Shown piece by piece: positions 10,006-19,299 of a DNA stretch of 64,000 bases (its first letter is position 1; each line of letters begins with the position of its first letter). Under the pieces are notes generated by a model. It saw only the letters and a list, made by a program, of their open reading frames with translations. It ran no database searches and was not told the DNA's origin. A program made the position numbers and the translations under genes. The DNA comes from Neisseria chenwenguii (GTDB lineage Bacteria; Pseudomonadota; Gammaproteobacteria; Burkholderiales; Neisseriaceae): NCBI RefSeq assembly GCF_002216145.1, contig NZ_CP022278.1, positions 2,046,001 to 2,110,000 of the forward strand, read 5' to 3'.

Positions 10006-11913
10006 CTACCCGCCGTTCTGCTTCGCTTCCAGCATTTCCCAGCGTTCCAATTTTTCCAGCAGCAGCGTTTCGATTTCTTCCGCGCGCGTTTGCAGGGCGC
10101 CGGCTTTTTCGTAGTCTTTGAAGATTTCGGGGTTGGAGAGTCGGGTGTTCAGGTCGGACTGTTCGGCTTCGAGCGCGGCGATTTCGTCGGGGAGGGCGTC
10201 GAGTTCGCGCTGTTCTTTATAGGAGAGTTTGACGGTACGGTTGGCTTTGGGCTTGGCTTTTTCTTCGCTTGGGGCCGTCTGAATTTTCGGGGCGTTTTGC
10301 GCCTGTACGGCCTCTTCGCGTTTTTTGGCGTCGAGGTAGTCTTCGTAGCCGCCGATGTATTCTTTCAGACGGCCGTTTCCTTCAAAGACGATGCTTTGGG
10401 TGATGACGTTGTCGAGAAACATTCGGTCGTGGGAAACGAGGAACACGGTGCCTTGATAGTCGCGCAGGAGTTCTTCGAGCAATTCCTGCGTGTCGATGTC
10501 GAGGTCGTTGGTCGGTTCGTCGAGGATGAGGATGTTGGCGGGGCGCGTGAAGAGTTTGGCGAGCAGGAGGCGGTTGCGTTCGCCGCCGGAGAGGGAGGAA
10601 ACGGGGCTTTGCGCGCGGGCGGGGTGGAAGAGGAAATCTTCCAAGTAGCTCATCACATGGCGTTTTTTGCCGCCGATTTCGACGTAGTCGTTGCCCTGGC
10701 CTAAGGTGTAGAACACGGTGTCGTTTTCGTTTAAGGCACTGCGGAATTGGTCGAAATAGGCCACTTCCTGTTTGCTGCCGATGCGGATGCGGCCGAATGT
10801 GGGCTGGAGTTCGCCCAAAATGAGTTTTAGAAATGTGGTTTTGCCGATGCCGTTGGGGCCGATGAGGCCGATTTTGTCGCCGCGCTGGATGACGGCGGAG
10901 AATTTGTCCATGATGGTTTTGTCGCCGTATTGGAACGAGGCGTGTTCCAGTTCGGCAATGATTTTGCCGCTTTTTTCGCCCGCGTCGAGTTTGAAGTTGA
11001 CCTGCCCCTGCACGTTGCGGCGCTCGGCGCGCTGGCGGCGCAATTCTTCCAAACGGCGCACTCGGCCTTCGTTGCGGGTGCGGCGCGCTTCGATGCCTTT
11101 GCGTATCCACGCTTCTTCCTGCGCGTGGAATTTGTCGAACAGGCGGTTGTGTTCCGCTTCGACGGCCAGTTCCTGCGCTTTTTTCTCGCTGTATTTCGAG
11201 AACGAGCCGGGGTAGGAGCGCAGGATGCCGCGGTCGAGTTCGACGATGCGGCCGGCGACATTGTCGAGGAAACGGCGGTCGTGGGTAATCACGACCAGGC
11301 TGCCGTCAAACGCTTTGAGCAGGCTTTCCAACCAGATAATCGCGTCGATATCGAGGTGGTTGGTCGGCTCGTCGAGGAGCAATACATCGGGTTTCTGCAC
11401 CCAAGCCTGCGCCAGCGCGACGCGCTTTTTCTGGCCGCCTGAAAGATTGGCGATGGTTTCGTTTTCGGGCAGGCCGAGTTCGCCTATGGTTTGTTTGACC
11501 GCCGCATCCAGCTTCCAGCCGTCTTGCGCTTCGATGGCGCTTTGCAGTTCGTTTAATTCTTTCAAAAGCGCCGTGTCGCTGCCGTTTTCCAAACGGTGGC
11601 TGACGGCGTGGTAGCGGGCGAGTAGCTTGGTCATTTCGCCCAATCCCTCGGCAACGGTTTCAAACACCGTGGCTTCGGGTTTGAAAAACGATTCCTGCGG
11701 CACATAAACCGTTTTCAAACCGTTTTGCATGATAATCTGCCCGTCGTCGAGCTTCTGCACGCCTGCCAGAATTTTTAAAAACGACGACTTGCCTGCGCCG
11801 TTGCGCCCGATCAGGCCGATTTTTTCGCCGCTGTCGAGTTGGAACGAGGTTTTGTCGAGCAGGGAAACGTGGCCGACGGCAAAGGAAGCGTTTTCAACGG
11901 ATAAGATGTTCAT
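10006..11913 (-). CDS. uup: ABC-F ATPase Uup
   Basis: This 635-aa soluble ABC-F protein has two ATPase cassettes and no membrane segments. Walker A motifs are GLIGRNGAGKSSFLKIL (about residue 32) and GLIGPNGIGKTTFLKLI (about 350). Signatures NLSGGQKKR and SLSGGERNR and Walker B LLLDEPTNHLD and LILDEPTNDLD are present, with the basic arm between cassettes (RRTRNEGRVRRLEELRRQRAERR). The C-terminal coiled coil (ELDALPDEIAALEAEQSDL to the end) is the Uup hallmark that distinguishes it from EttA, YheS and YbiT. Uup acts on ribosomes or branched DNA intermediates and influences transposon excision and ribosome function. The gene stands alone with flanking DUS hairpins. Confidence 0.94.
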   Translation of the reverse strand: MNILSVENASFAVGHVSLLDKTSFQLDSGEKIGLIGRNGAGKSSFLKILAGVQKLDDGQIIMQNGLKTVYVPQESFFKPEATVFETVAEGLGEMTKLLARYHAVSHRLENGSDTALLKELNELQSAIEAQDGWKLDAAVKQTIGELGLPENETIANLSGGQKKRVALAQAWVQKPDVLLLDEPTNHLDIDAIIWLESLLKAFDGSLVVITHDRRFLDNVAGRIVELDRGILRSYPGSFSKYSEKKAQELAVEAEHNRLFDKFHAQEEAWIRKGIEARRTRNEGRVRRLEELRRQRAERRNVQGQVNFKLDAGEKSGKIIAELEHASFQYGDKTIMDKFSAVIQRGDKIGLIGPNGIGKTTFLKLILGELQPTFGRIRIGSKQEVAYFDQFRSALNENDTVFYTLGQGNDYVEIGGKKRHVMSYLEDFLFHPARAQSPVSSLSGGERNRLLLAKLFTRPANILILDEPTNDLDIDTQELLEELLRDYQGTVFLVSHDRMFLDNVITQSIVFEGNGRLKEYIGGYEDYLDAKKREEAVQAQNAPKIQTAPSEEKAKPKANRTVKLSYKEQRELDALPDEIAALEAEQSDLNTRLSNPEIFKDYEKAGALQTRAEEIETLLLEKLERWEMLEAKQNGG

Positions 11914-12004
11914 GGGATTGGGATTTTAGTCGGAATGTGGAAAGGGCGTATTTTAACTGATTTTGCGGCGGGGATTGTATGAGAGCCGTCTGAAAAGGCT
12001 GTAA

Positions 12005-12034
12005 AAAGGCCGTCTGAAAATTCAGACGGCCTTT
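12005..12034. terminator. DUS inverted-repeat terminator of grxD
   Basis: AAAGGCCGTCTGAA and TTCAGACGGCCTTT form a near loop-free stem 18 bases past the grxD stop. Confidence 0.75.
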
Positions 12035-12051
12035 GCCGTTTGTCCGGCGGA

Positions 12052-12360
12052 TCAGGCTTTCAGCAGGTCTTGCAGTTCGCCCGCTTCGTACATTTCCATC
12101 AGGATGTCGGAGCCGCCGACAAATTCGCCGTTGACGTAAAGCTGCGGAATGGTCGGCCAGTCGCTGTATTCTTTAATGCCCTGACGCACTTCGTCGTTTT
12201 CCAAAACATTGACGGTAACGTAATCGGTGCAGCCGGCGGCGTTCAGGATTTGAACGGCGCGGGAAGAGAAGCCGCACTGCGGGAATTGTTTGGTGCCTTT
12301 CATAAACAAAACAACGCGGTGGGTAGTAACGACTTCTTTGATTTGGTCTTGGATGCTCAT
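12052..12360 (-). CDS. grxD: Monothiol glutaredoxin GrxD (Grx4)
   Basis: The 102-aa protein has the monothiol glutaredoxin active site CGFS (in KQFPQCGFSSRAVQIL) and the glutathione-binding WPTIPQLYVNGEFVGGSDI loop. Family members hold a [2Fe-2S] cluster with glutathione and deliver it to target proteins, usually with a BolA partner. The start at 12360 (MSIQDQIKEVV) fits the family; an upstream in-frame extension has no family similarity. A DUS terminator follows closely. Confidence 0.96.
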   Translation of the reverse strand: MSIQDQIKEVVTTHRVVLFMKGTKQFPQCGFSSRAVQILNAAGCTDYVTVNVLENDEVRQGIKEYSDWPTIPQLYVNGEFVGGSDILMEMYEAGELQDLLKA

Positions 12361-12440
12361 GGATGTTCCTTGCAATTCGGTTTGGTAAAAATCTCCCGCT
12401 ATTATACGCAAGTTACAGAAATTTAAAATGATTGTTTACC

Positions 12441-12473
12441 CCGCCGTCTGAAAAACAATTTCAGACGGCGGGG
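12441..12473. terminator. DUS inverted-repeat hairpin
   Basis: CCGCCGTCTGAAA and TTTCAGACGGCGG lie between grxD and recO, pointing away from each other. The hairpin may insulate recO from upstream reading. Confidence 0.55.
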
Positions 12474-12531
12474 GCGCCCCAATCCCGGCGTAAACCGTTA
12501 TAATTCCTGCATCGCCGCACCGAATCCGACC

Positions 12532-13272
12532 ATGACCGCACACCGTATCAACCACCAACCCGTTTTCCTTCTCGCCGCGACGCCGTGGCGCGAGAGCAGC
12601 CTCAGGCTGGAGGTGTTCAGCCGCCGTTACGGGCGCGTGGCACTGCTGGCGCGGAGTGCGCGCAAGCGGCAGAGCGAGTTGCGCGGCGTGTTGGTGCCGT
12701 TTGTGCCCATGAGCGCGTCGTGGTACGGCTCGCAGGAACTCAAAACCCTGCACCGCGCCGAGTGGCTGGGCGGTTGGCCGCAACCGCAGGGGCGCGCGCT
12801 TTTCGGCGGGCTGTACGCCAACGAGCTGCTGCTCAAACTGACCGCGCGCGAAGACCCGCTGCCCGAACTGTATAGCTGTTTTGCCGAAACCATGCGGACG
12901 GTGTGCACCGAATCCAACCACATCGCCGCGCTGCGCCGTTTTGAATGGACGCTGCTCACCCAACTCGGCTACGCGCCCGATTTGCAGCACGACGCCCACG
13001 GCGCGCCCGTCGAAACCGCGCAAACCTACTGGCTCAGCCCCGAAGAGCCGCCGCTGCCGCTTGCGCAGGCGCAGGGGCTGACGCAGCAAAATGCGGGCGT
13101 TGCCGTCGGCGGCGCCGCGCTCGTCGGCCTGCGCGAAGGCTGTTTCGACAGCCCCGCCGCCTTGCAGGACGCGCTCAAAGCCACCCGCCTGCTGCTCGAT
13201 TTCCGCCTGCCCGGGGGCATCAAATCACGGCAGGTTTTGCAACAGCTTCAGGCGTTTCAGACGGCCGTCTGA
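12532..13272 (+). CDS. recO: DNA repair protein RecO
   Basis: This 246-aa RecO homologue loads RecA onto SSB-coated DNA together with RecR in gap repair and natural transformation. The N-terminal OB-fold ([45 protein letters not shown]) is clear, followed by the helical core ([39 protein letters not shown]). The gene ends inside a DUS, giving the C-terminus FQTAV. pdxJ begins 44 bases later; recO-pdxJ-acpS is a common beta-proteobacterial order. The region is strikingly GC-rich. Confidence 0.93.
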   Translation: MTAHRINHQPVFLLAATPWRESSLRLEVFSRRYGRVALLARSARKRQSELRGVLVPFVPMSASWYGSQELKTLHRAEWLGGWPQPQGRALFGGLYANELLLKLTAREDPLPELYSCFAETMRTVCTESNHIAALRRFEWTLLTQLGYAPDLQHDAHGAPVETAQTYWLSPEEPPLPLAQAQGLTQQNAGVAVGGAALVGLREGCFDSPAALQDALKATRLLLDFRLPGGIKSRQVLQQLQAFQTAV

Positions 13273-13316
13273 AAAAACGTTCACGCCTCAAAAACCAAAC
13301 CCCGAAAGGATTTCCC

Positions 13317-14045
13317 ATGCTTTTAGGTGTCAACATCGACCATGTCGCCACCCTGCGCAATGCGCGCGGCACGGCCTATCCCAGCCCCGTCGAAGCTGCG
13401 CTGACCGCCGAAACCCACGGTGCCGACCTGATTACCCTGCACCTGCGCGAAGACCGCCGCCACATCAAAGACGCCGACGTGTTTGCGGTGAAAAATGCCA
13501 TTCGCACGCGGCTGAATCTGGAAATGGCGCTCACCGAAGAAATGCTCGAAAACGCGCTCAAAGTCATGCCCGAAGACGTGTGCATCGTGCCTGAAAAACG
13601 GCAGGAAGTGACTACCGAAGGCGGCCTCGACGTATTGGTGCAACAGGAAAAAACCGCGCAGTTCACCAAAATCCTGACCGACGCCGGCATCCGCGTTTCT
13701 CTGTTTATCGATGCCGACGAAGCGCAAATCAAAGCCGCACACGATGTCGGCGCGCCCGTTATCGAGCTGCACACCGGTGCCTACGCCGATGCGGCAACGC
13801 CTGAGGCGCAGCGCCGGCAACTTCAGCGCATAGAAAACGGCGCCCATTTCGCCACCGATTTGGGGCTGGTCGTCAACGCGGGGCACGGCCTGACCATCCA
13901 CAACGTCACCCCCATCGCCCAAATCCTCGCCATCCGCGAGCTGAACATCGGCCATTCGCTGATTGCCCAATCGGTATTTTTGGGCTTGCCCGAAGCCGTG
14001 CGGCAGATGAAAGAAGCCATGTTCCGCGCAAGGCTGCTGCCTTGA
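13317..14045 (+). CDS. pdxJ: Pyridoxine 5'-phosphate synthase PdxJ
   Basis: PdxJ condenses 3-hydroxy-1-aminoacetone phosphate with deoxyxylulose phosphate to make pyridoxine phosphate, the last step of the DXP-dependent vitamin B6 route. The 242-aa TIM barrel starts at [18 protein letters not shown] and shows HLREDRRHI, the glutamate-bearing [26 protein letters not shown] and [12 protein letters not shown]. The chosen ATG at 13317 has AAAGGA upstream; the longer frame upstream overlaps recO and has no similarity. It lies in the recO-pdxJ-acpS group. Confidence 0.97.
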   Translation: MLLGVNIDHVATLRNARGTAYPSPVEAALTAETHGADLITLHLREDRRHIKDADVFAVKNAIRTRLNLEMALTEEMLENALKVMPEDVCIVPEKRQEVTTEGGLDVLVQQEKTAQFTKILTDAGIRVSLFIDADEAQIKAAHDVGAPVIELHTGAYADAATPEAQRRQLQRIENGAHFATDLGLVVNAGHGLTIHNVTPIAQILAIRELNIGHSLIAQSVFLGLPEAVRQMKEAMFRARLLP

Positions 14046-14157
14046 GTTTCAGACGGCATGATTTGAGGGATTGGGAAGGTCGTCTGAAACGGAAGTTTTC
14101 CGCAACCGTATTTATCGCGCTGAAACTTTTACGGACGTCATTTTTGTGCAGCAACTG

Positions 14158-14206
14158 CCGTAGGTACGGTTAGCCGCCCCAAAGGCGGCGTAACCGTACG
14201 AACCCA
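14158..14206. repeat. GTACGGTTA palindromic repeat, copy 1
   Basis: GTACGGTTAGCCGCC and GGCGGCGTAACCGTAC form an imperfect hairpin around CCAAA. It is part of a repeat family with at least nine copies in this window. Confidence 0.85.
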
Positions 14207-14290
14207 CGCAAGCCGCAGTGTCTGAGTGTGCAAACCTTCCGACCCGTTTTTCAGACGGCATCGGCGGTATTATTTAAGACAAACGGCGCG

Positions 14291-14336
14291 ATGTACGGTT
14301 ACGCTGCCTTTGGGCGGCTAAAACCGTACCTACCGT
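14291..14336. repeat. GTACGGTTA palindromic repeat, copy 2
   Basis: Inverse-orientation partner of copy 1 (GTACGGTTACGCTGCC ... GGCGGCTAAAACCGTAC). The 14046-14408 interval otherwise holds a GTCGTCTGAA variant uptake site near 14080 and two DUS; no gene was seen. Confidence 0.8.
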
Positions 14337-14408
14337 TGATTGGTTTTGCAGCAGCAATATTTTTTCAGACGGCCTCAACCGCCTGCACGCAAGCAAAGGA
14401 GAACTCCC

Positions 14409-14786
14409 ATGATTTACGGAATCGGCACCGACCTCGTTTCGCTCAAACGCATCGTGCGCATGAACAGAAAATACGGCACCGCCTTTGCCGAGCGTATCCT
14501 CAGTCCCGAAGAGCTGCGCGAATTTCCGCAGGCGGGCAAGCCGACCAACTACCTTGCCAAACGTTTCGCCGCCAAAGAAGCCTTCGCCAAAGCCGTCGGC
14601 ACGGGCATCCGCGGTGCGGTGGTGTTCCGCAACATCGGCATCGGTCACGATGCTTTGGGTCGTCCCGAGTTTTACTACGCCCCCGCGCTGCAAAACTGGC
14701 TGGACGAACAGGGCATCCGCCACGTCAGCCTGAGTATGAGCGACGAGGGCGACACGGTTTTGGCGTTTGCTGTGGCGGAAAAGTGA
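14409..14786 (+). CDS. acpS: Holo-[acyl-carrier-protein] synthase
   Basis: AcpS transfers the 4'-phosphopantetheine arm from CoA to apo-ACP. The 125-aa protein has the family signature GIGTDLVSLKRI at the N-terminus (Asp8 being the metal ligand), AKRFAAKEAFAKAVGTGI (Glu ligand in KEA) and the C-terminal HVSLSMSDEGDTVLAFAV. The RBS AAAGGAGA lies ahead of the ATG. The gene is separated from pdxJ by two palindromic repeats and DUS sites, so it may be transcribed separately. Confidence 0.97.
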   Translation: MIYGIGTDLVSLKRIVRMNRKYGTAFAERILSPEELREFPQAGKPTNYLAKRFAAKEAFAKAVGTGIRGAVVFRNIGIGHDALGRPEFYYAPALQNWLDEQGIRHVSLSMSDEGDTVLAFAVAEK

Positions 14787-14787
14787 G

Positions 14788-14823
14788 GCCGTCTGAAATT
14801 TGGAAAACTGTTTTTCAGACGGC
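14788..14823. terminator. DUS inverted-repeat terminator of acpS
   Basis: GCCGTCTGAA and TTCAGACGGC are separated by a short A/T spacer immediately after the acpS stop. Confidence 0.65.
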
Positions 14824-14840
14824 ATGGAACGGTATGAAAC

Positions 14841-14888
14841 TACCGTAGGTAAGGTTGGCCGCCCCAAGCGGCGTAACCGTACAAACGT
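14841..14888. repeat. GTACGGTTA palindromic repeat, copy 3
   Basis: Variant copy beginning CCGTAGGTAAGGTTGGCCGCC and ending GGCGTAACCGTAC. Confidence 0.8.
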
Positions 14889-14978
14889 ACGCCAACCGAA
14901 CTGTCTGAACCATAAACTTCCTGCCCCGTTTTTTTTTCAGACGGCATCGATCGACGGCAGATGTTTCCAAATCGTGTG

Positions 14979-15026
14979 TGGCGTACGGTTACGCCGCTTG
15001 GGGCGGCCAACCTTACCTACGGTAGC
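14979..15026. repeat. GTACGGTTA palindromic repeat, copy 4
   Basis: Inverted relative to copy 3 (GTACGGTTACGCCGC ... GGCCAACCTTACCTACGG). Together the two copies frame a DUS-bearing 90-base spacer. Confidence 0.8.
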
Positions 15027-15082
15027 GGAAACCCGCAAAGGCCGTCTGAAAAAACACTCTTCTAAAAAACCGAAAGGCCCTC

Positions 15083-15886
15083 ATGACCCAAGATACCCGC
15101 ACTCTGATCCGCGTCGTTGCCGCCATCGTGTTAAACCGCGACGGCGAATTTCTGCTCAGTTCCCGCCCCGAGGGCAAGCCTTATGCGGGGTATTGGGAGT
15201 TTGCCGGCGGCAAGGTCGAGGCGGGGGAGACAGAGTTTGACGCACTCAAGCGCGAGCTGGCGGAGGAGTTGGGACTGGAAATCCGCCGTGCGACGCCGTG
15301 GCTGACGAAAATCCATTCTTACGAACACGCCCGCGTGCATCTGCGTTTTCTGCGCGTGGAAGCCGACGACTGGTCGGGCGAAATTCAGGCCAAAGAAGGG
15401 CAGAAATGGGCGTGGCAGAAGGCGGGGGATTTTACCGTGTCGCCGATGCTGCCCGCCAACAGCGCGCTGCTCGAAGCGCTGTCGGTTCCGCGCGCGCTGA
15501 CAGGCCGTCTGAAAACGGGTTTGCACGGCGAAAACGGTGCGGGCGCATATTTTGTCGCACCGTATGAATCGGCCGAACCGCTGCATCGAAATGTGTTGAT
15601 TAGCGAACCCGGACTGCGGCGGCTCGGCAAAATGCCCGATGCGCAAAGCGTTTGGGTAATCGTGGAAAACGCCGCGCAATGGCAGCGGATTCAGGATGCC
15701 GACGTCGGCGTCTGGCGCGTGGAAAGTGAGGCGGCAGCGGACGGGGCCGCGCAGGCGTTGGCTGCGGGCGTTTCCATACCGTTAGTGGTTTCCGCCACGA
15801 CCGAACTCGCCGCCAAACACCGCCGCGCGTGGCTGGAAGCGGGCGCGCAAGCCGTAGTAATTGAAGATGAAACCGAGGCGGTCTGA
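15083..15886 (+). CDS. Nudix hydrolase with C-terminal thiamine-phosphate-synthase-like domain (MutT-type)
   Basis: This 267-aa two-domain protein starts with a MutT-like Nudix domain. The Nudix box is GKVEAGETEFDALKRELAEELG (residues about 39-60), and MutT members remove oxidised dGTP from the nucleotide pool. Residues about 145-267 form a truncated ThiE-like barrel (LISEPGLRRLGKMPDAQSVWVIVENA, VSIPLVVSATTELAAKHRRAWLEAGAQAVVIEDE). This fusion is common in beta- and gamma-proteobacteria and the ThiE part is usually thought non-catalytic. An AAAGG ribosome site precedes ATG. The next gene starts 4 bases downstream, suggesting co-transcription. Confidence 0.88.
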   Translation: MTQDTRTLIRVVAAIVLNRDGEFLLSSRPEGKPYAGYWEFAGGKVEAGETEFDALKRELAEELGLEIRRATPWLTKIHSYEHARVHLRFLRVEADDWSGEIQAKEGQKWAWQKAGDFTVSPMLPANSALLEALSVPRALTGRLKTGLHGENGAGAYFVAPYESAEPLHRNVLISEPGLRRLGKMPDAQSVWVIVENAAQWQRIQDADVGVWRVESEAAADGAAQALAAGVSIPLVVSATTELAAKHRRAWLEAGAQAVVIEDETEAV

Positions 15887-15889
15887 AAA

Positions 15890-16315
15890 ATGAACAAAAA
15901 CCGAACCCTATTAATTGCCGCCGTTTTGCTGCTGATATTTGCCGCCGTGAAATTCGCGCTGTTTTTCTGGTGGCAAAACAGTCAACCCGCTGCGCAACAG
16001 GCCGTCTGCGACCTGCGGCAGGGCTGCATGCTGCCCGACGGCGTTTACGCCAAAGCCGACAGAAAAATCCCGACCAACGCGCCGTTTGACATCGAATTGC
16101 GCAACGTCCCCGCCGGCGTAAAAGAAGTCAGCGTCAGTTTTTCCATGAAAAACATGGACATGGGTTTCAACCGCTACGGCTTGGCCGACGAAGGCGGCGG
16201 CGTCTGGACCGCCCGCCAAATCCGCCTGCCCGTCTGCACCGAACAGCGCCGCGACTATCTGGCCGACATCCGCATCGGCGGCGTGGTTTTTCAGACGGCC
16301 TTTACGGCGGATTAA
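15890..16315 (+). CDS. Membrane-anchored conserved hypothetical protein
   Basis: The 141-aa protein has one N-terminal membrane segment (TLLIAAVLLLIFAAVKFALFFWW) and a periplasmic beta-rich domain with three cysteines (CDLRQGCML ... LPVCTEQRRDY). The fold may be immunoglobulin-like (PFDIELRNVPAGVKEVSVSFSM). I do not recognise a function. It follows the Nudix gene by 4 bases and precedes a tiny lipoprotein gene, so an operon is likely. The C-terminus FQTAFTAD is encoded by an in-frame uptake sequence. Confidence 0.75.
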   Translation: MNKNRTLLIAAVLLLIFAAVKFALFFWWQNSQPAAQQAVCDLRQGCMLPDGVYAKADRKIPTNAPFDIELRNVPAGVKEVSVSFSMKNMDMGFNRYGLADEGGGVWTARQIRLPVCTEQRRDYLADIRIGGVVFQTAFTAD

Positions 16316-16339
16316 TCAGTTTAAACAATGGGATAGACA

Positions 16340-16465
16340 ATGAAAACGCTCAAATTTCTTTTTATCTGCCTCTTCTGCGCCGGCCTGACCGCCTGCGACA
16401 AAAAAGACGAATGTTTGGATTCGGGCGGTTCGTATCAGGCCGATACGCAGCGCTGCGAACATTGA
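16340..16465 (+). CDS. Small lipoprotein, 41 aa
   Basis: MKTLKFLFICLFCAGLTAC is a signal peptide with lipobox LTAC, followed by a short charged tail DKKDECLDSGGSYQADTQ with three more cysteines. It would be anchored in the membrane via Cys19. It starts 25 bases after the upstream membrane protein gene. Short but convincing; function unknown. Confidence 0.65.
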   Translation: MKTLKFLFICLFCAGLTACDKKDECLDSGGSYQADTQRCEH

Positions 16466-16544
16466 CCGGAGCTGGCGTCCAGACGGCCTGTCATTGTTTC
16501 TGCAAAACTGAAAGGCCGTCTGAAAAACGGCGGCTGCGGTGTTG

Positions 16545-16649
16545 TATAGTTGATTAAAATAAATGAGACAAGGCGGCAACGCCCGCGGTGTACGGATAGT
16601 ACATAAGGGCGTTGGCAACGCCGTATCATTGCGATTTTAATCAACTATA
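16545..16649. mobile_element. Correia-type element, about 105 bp
   Basis: It is bounded by TATAGTTGATTAAAAT and the inverse ATTTTAATCAACTATA, with the internal GGCAACGCC ... GGCGTTGGCAACGCC segments typical of short Correia elements (non-autonomous MITEs of Neisseria). Confidence 0.85.
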
Positions 16650-16764
16650 TTTGCTTTAGCCGGTGTATGCAGATTATGTGTATTGTGTGAAATGGAATTT
16701 AATTGTAAGAGATGAAAAGAAACCTTCTGCTTTTTTTTGAGTATTTTCATTTCTTGTCATCATA

Positions 16765-16866
16765 ATGGGTTTGAAATATTCGTTTCCCGGTAGAGATATG
16801 TTTTATTGGCAGGTTGGGATAAGCCTGGCGGCCGGAATTGCCATTATCCGAATGTTTGACCGTTAG
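16765..16866 (+). CDS. Possible 33-aa hydrophobic peptide
   Basis: MGLKYSFPGRDMFYW is followed by a hydrophobic stretch QVGISLAAGIAIIRMF. No good ribosome site is visible. It may be a remnant; the rest of 16650-17030 holds only AT-rich sequence and two DUS sites. Confidence 0.25.
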   Translation: MGLKYSFPGRDMFYWQVGISLAAGIAIIRMFDR

Positions 16867-17030
16867 CTGATGAAGCGAAGAAAATACACCTCACATATAG
16901 AAATGACGCCGATACTTTTCAGACGGCTTTTCTGATTTTTGCAAGGTCTCAAGCCGTCTGAAAACCATTTCACAAACCCAAAAAATCCCGCGCGGAACGC
17001 CGTACGGCACGACCCTGAAAGGAAACTTAA

Positions 17031-18170
17031 ATGTCTGTTTATTCACTTTTTATTACCTGCCCGCGCGGTTTGGAAGCGCCGCTTTCCGACGAGCTGGCCG
17101 CGCTCGGTTGTGCCGATATTGCCGCGTCCGACGGCGGCGTGGCGTGTAAGGCCGATATGGCGCGGGTTTACCGAATCAACCTGCATTCGCGCACGGCAAG
17201 CCGCGTTTTGCTGCGGCTGACGAAGGGCGGCTACCGCAACGAGGCGGATATTTACAGGCTGGCGAAAAACATCCGCTGGCCGGAATGGTTTGCGCCCGAG
17301 CAGACGTTTAAGGTCAAGGTCGAGGGCAAACGCGCGCAGGTGAAAAGTCTGGATTTTGTCGGTTTGAAAATCAAAGATGCGCTGTGTGATGCGTTTCGCG
17401 AGCGTTTCGACAAACGCCCGAATGTGGATAAAAACCGCCCCGACGTGCGCGTCCACGCGTTTCTCGGCGGGCGCGAGGTGCAGATTTTTATCGACACTTC
17501 GGGCGAGGCGCTGTTCAAACGCGGCTACCGCCAGGATACGGGTGAGGCGCCGCTGCGCGAAAATCTGGCGGCAGGGCTGCTGCTTTTGGCGGGGTATGAC
17601 GGTTCGCAGCCGTTTCAGGATCCGTTTTGCGGCAGCGGCACGATTGTGATCGAAGCCGCGCAGATTGCGGCAAACCGCGCGCCGGGGCTGTTGCGCCGTT
17701 TCGGTTTTGAAAAATTGAAAAACTTTGATAAAGCGCTGTGGGTCAAAATCCGCGAAGCGGCCAAAGCGCAAATCCGCCGCTCCACCGCGCCGCTTGCGGG
17801 CAGCGACAATGACCGCTGCATGATACGTGCGGCGGAGGCCAATGCCGAAGCGGCGGAAGTGGCGGATTTCATCGAATGGCGGGTGTGCGACGCACAGGAC
17901 GCGCGCCCGAACGGCAGCGGCGGCATCATGATTTCCAACCCGCCCTACGGCGTGCGGCTGGCGGAAGTGCAGGCGCTTCAGGCGCTCTATCCGCAACTCG
18001 GAAGCTGGCTCAAACAGCATTACGCCGGCTGGAAATCGGGCATGTTTACCGGCGACCGCGAGATGCCGAAACTGATGCGGCTGGCGCCGAAACGCAAAAT
18101 TCCGCTGTTCAACGGTAATTTGGACTGCCGGCTGTTTCTGATCGATATGGTGGCGGGTTCGAACCGCTGA
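17031..18170 (+). CDS. THUMP-domain class I RNA methyltransferase (RlmL N-terminal/YpsC family)
   Basis: This 379-aa protein has an N-terminal ferredoxin-like region, a THUMP domain (about residues 45-155), then a Rossmann methyltransferase. Motif I is [14 protein letters not shown], and the catalytic NPPYGVRL identifies an N-directed RNA methyltransferase. It corresponds to the m2G-forming half of E. coli RlmL without the RlmK half, so 23S rRNA is the likely target (inference). An AAAGGAAAC site precedes the ATG. Two DUS hairpins follow. Confidence 0.88.
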   Translation: MSVYSLFITCPRGLEAPLSDELAALGCADIAASDGGVACKADMARVYRINLHSRTASRVLLRLTKGGYRNEADIYRLAKNIRWPEWFAPEQTFKVKVEGKRAQVKSLDFVGLKIKDALCDAFRERFDKRPNVDKNRPDVRVHAFLGGREVQIFIDTSGEALFKRGYRQDTGEAPLRENLAAGLLLLAGYDGSQPFQDPFCGSGTIVIEAAQIAANRAPGLLRRFGFEKLKNFDKALWVKIREAAKAQIRRSTAPLAGSDNDRCMIRAAEANAEAAEVADFIEWRVCDAQDARPNGSGGIMISNPPYGVRLAEVQALQALYPQLGSWLKQHYAGWKSGMFTGDREMPKLMRLAPKRKIPLFNGNLDCRLFLIDMVAGSNR

Positions 18171-18185
18171 GGCCGTCTGAAAAAT

Positions 18186-18224
18186 AAAAAGGCCGTCTGA
18201 AAATGTTCAGACGGCCTTTTTATT
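18186..18224. terminator. DUS inverted-repeat terminator
   Basis: AAAAAGGCCGTCTGAA and TTCAGACGGCCTTTTT lie between convergent genes and can serve both. A further inverse DUS follows. Confidence 0.8.
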
Positions 18225-18240
18225 TTTCAGACGGCATTCC

Positions 18241-19200
18241 TTATTTCTCATTTTGCGGCTTCATCATCACGGGGGTCACGGTATAACCCATGCGGCGCAG
18301 GCTTTCTATCATGCCGGTTTCGCCGAAGAGGTGGAGGGTGCCGACGGCGGCCAGCGTGGGGGCTTGCGGGAGGATTTTTTCCAGCTTGTGCTGCCATTTG
18401 CGGTTGCGCGCTTCAAGCAGGGTGCCGGTGTACCATTTCCAGACGGTTTCGCGGTCTTGTTCGGCGGTGAAACGCATGGCTTTTTCTTTGTTTAAAGCGT
18501 TTGCCGTGAGCTTGCGGATGCGGCCTTGTTGGTAGTTGGTAAACATTTCAAGCTGGTCTTTTTGGATGCCGTCGTGGTGGGCGATGAAGGAATCGGTGCT
18601 GCGCAAGACGACGTCGTTCGGCAGCAGAGTGAAGTAGTTGATGGATTCGGGCAGGGTTTCCAGCGGAACGACGGCGGCGTCGGCGGCTTTGTTTTGCAGG
18701 AGCAGCATTTCGGTGCCGGCTTCAACGCTGTATCCGTCGGGCAGGTAGGTGGTTTCAATCAGCATGTTAAACGCCCACGGGCGCAGAGCATCGGTTTCGG
18801 CGACGGGCACGGGGATGTTTTTCTGCTTCAGGACGGCGGCGACGGCTTGGTAGCGTTTGCTGCCCAGGCTTTTGGAAAGCGGGATCCGGTTTTGCGTGTC
18901 GTACATCATCATCGCCATCTGCTGAACTTCGGGATCGGCGGGGTTTTGCGCTTTTCTCAGATCGGTTTCCAAGACGAGCTGTTTCGACTGCTTCAGCGCG
19001 TCGCTGACTTCAGACGGCAGGATGCTGCCGTTTCGGTTGATGTGGATGGTGCCCAAAAGATAGGCGTCGGGCGCCCCTTTTTTGACGGCTTTCCATAAAG
19101 CGGTGTCGGCTTCTTTGGGGGAGGGCTGTCCGGCAGGGGCGGAGCAGGCGGCCATAAGCAGGCTTGAGGCGGCGATTAGGGCGGTGAGGAGTTGTTTCAT
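18241..19200 (-). CDS. TraB/GumN-family lipoprotein
   Basis: This 319-aa protein begins with a lipoprotein signal (MKQLLTALIAASSLLMAAC). The body matches the TraB/GumN (Tiki-like) family: AYLLGTIHINR near the N-terminus, LVLETDLRK and a C-terminal GTLHLFGETGMIESLRRMGY. These are putative metalloproteases with GxxH and Glu/His residues; the substrate here is unknown. The start at 19200 places the signal peptide correctly; the longer in-frame extension reads through a DUS. Confidence 0.85.
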   Translation of the reverse strand: MKQLLTALIAASSLLMAACSAPAGQPSPKEADTALWKAVKKGAPDAYLLGTIHINRNGSILPSEVSDALKQSKQLVLETDLRKAQNPADPEVQQMAMMMYDTQNRIPLSKSLGSKRYQAVAAVLKQKNIPVPVAETDALRPWAFNMLIETTYLPDGYSVEAGTEMLLLQNKAADAAVVPLETLPESINYFTLLPNDVVLRSTDSFIAHHDGIQKDQLEMFTNYQQGRIRKLTANALNKEKAMRFTAEQDRETVWKWYTGTLLEARNRKWQHKLEKILPQAPTLAAVGTLHLFGETGMIESLRRMGYTVTPVMMKPQNEK

Positions 19201-19230
19201 TGGTGTCCTTTGAGGTGTGTAGGTATGGGT

Positions 19231-19278
19231 AGGCCGTCTGAATTTCCGCAATCGGCTGCGGAAATGTTCAGACGGCCT
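19231..19278. terminator. Extended DUS palindrome after leuB
   Basis: AGGCCGTCTGAA plus TTTCCGCA pairs with TGCGGAAA plus TTCAGACGGCCT around a 6-base loop. The stem is longer than the uptake sequences alone. It lies downstream of leuB. Confidence 0.8.
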
Positions 19279-19299
19279 GTCTTTATCGGCTAAACGGGT

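Noticed and set aside
12945..13316. Long in-frame extension upstream of pdxJ
   Set aside because: The extension overlaps recO, is Arg/Ala-rich and has no PdxJ homology; pdxJ starts at 13317 with a good ribosome site.
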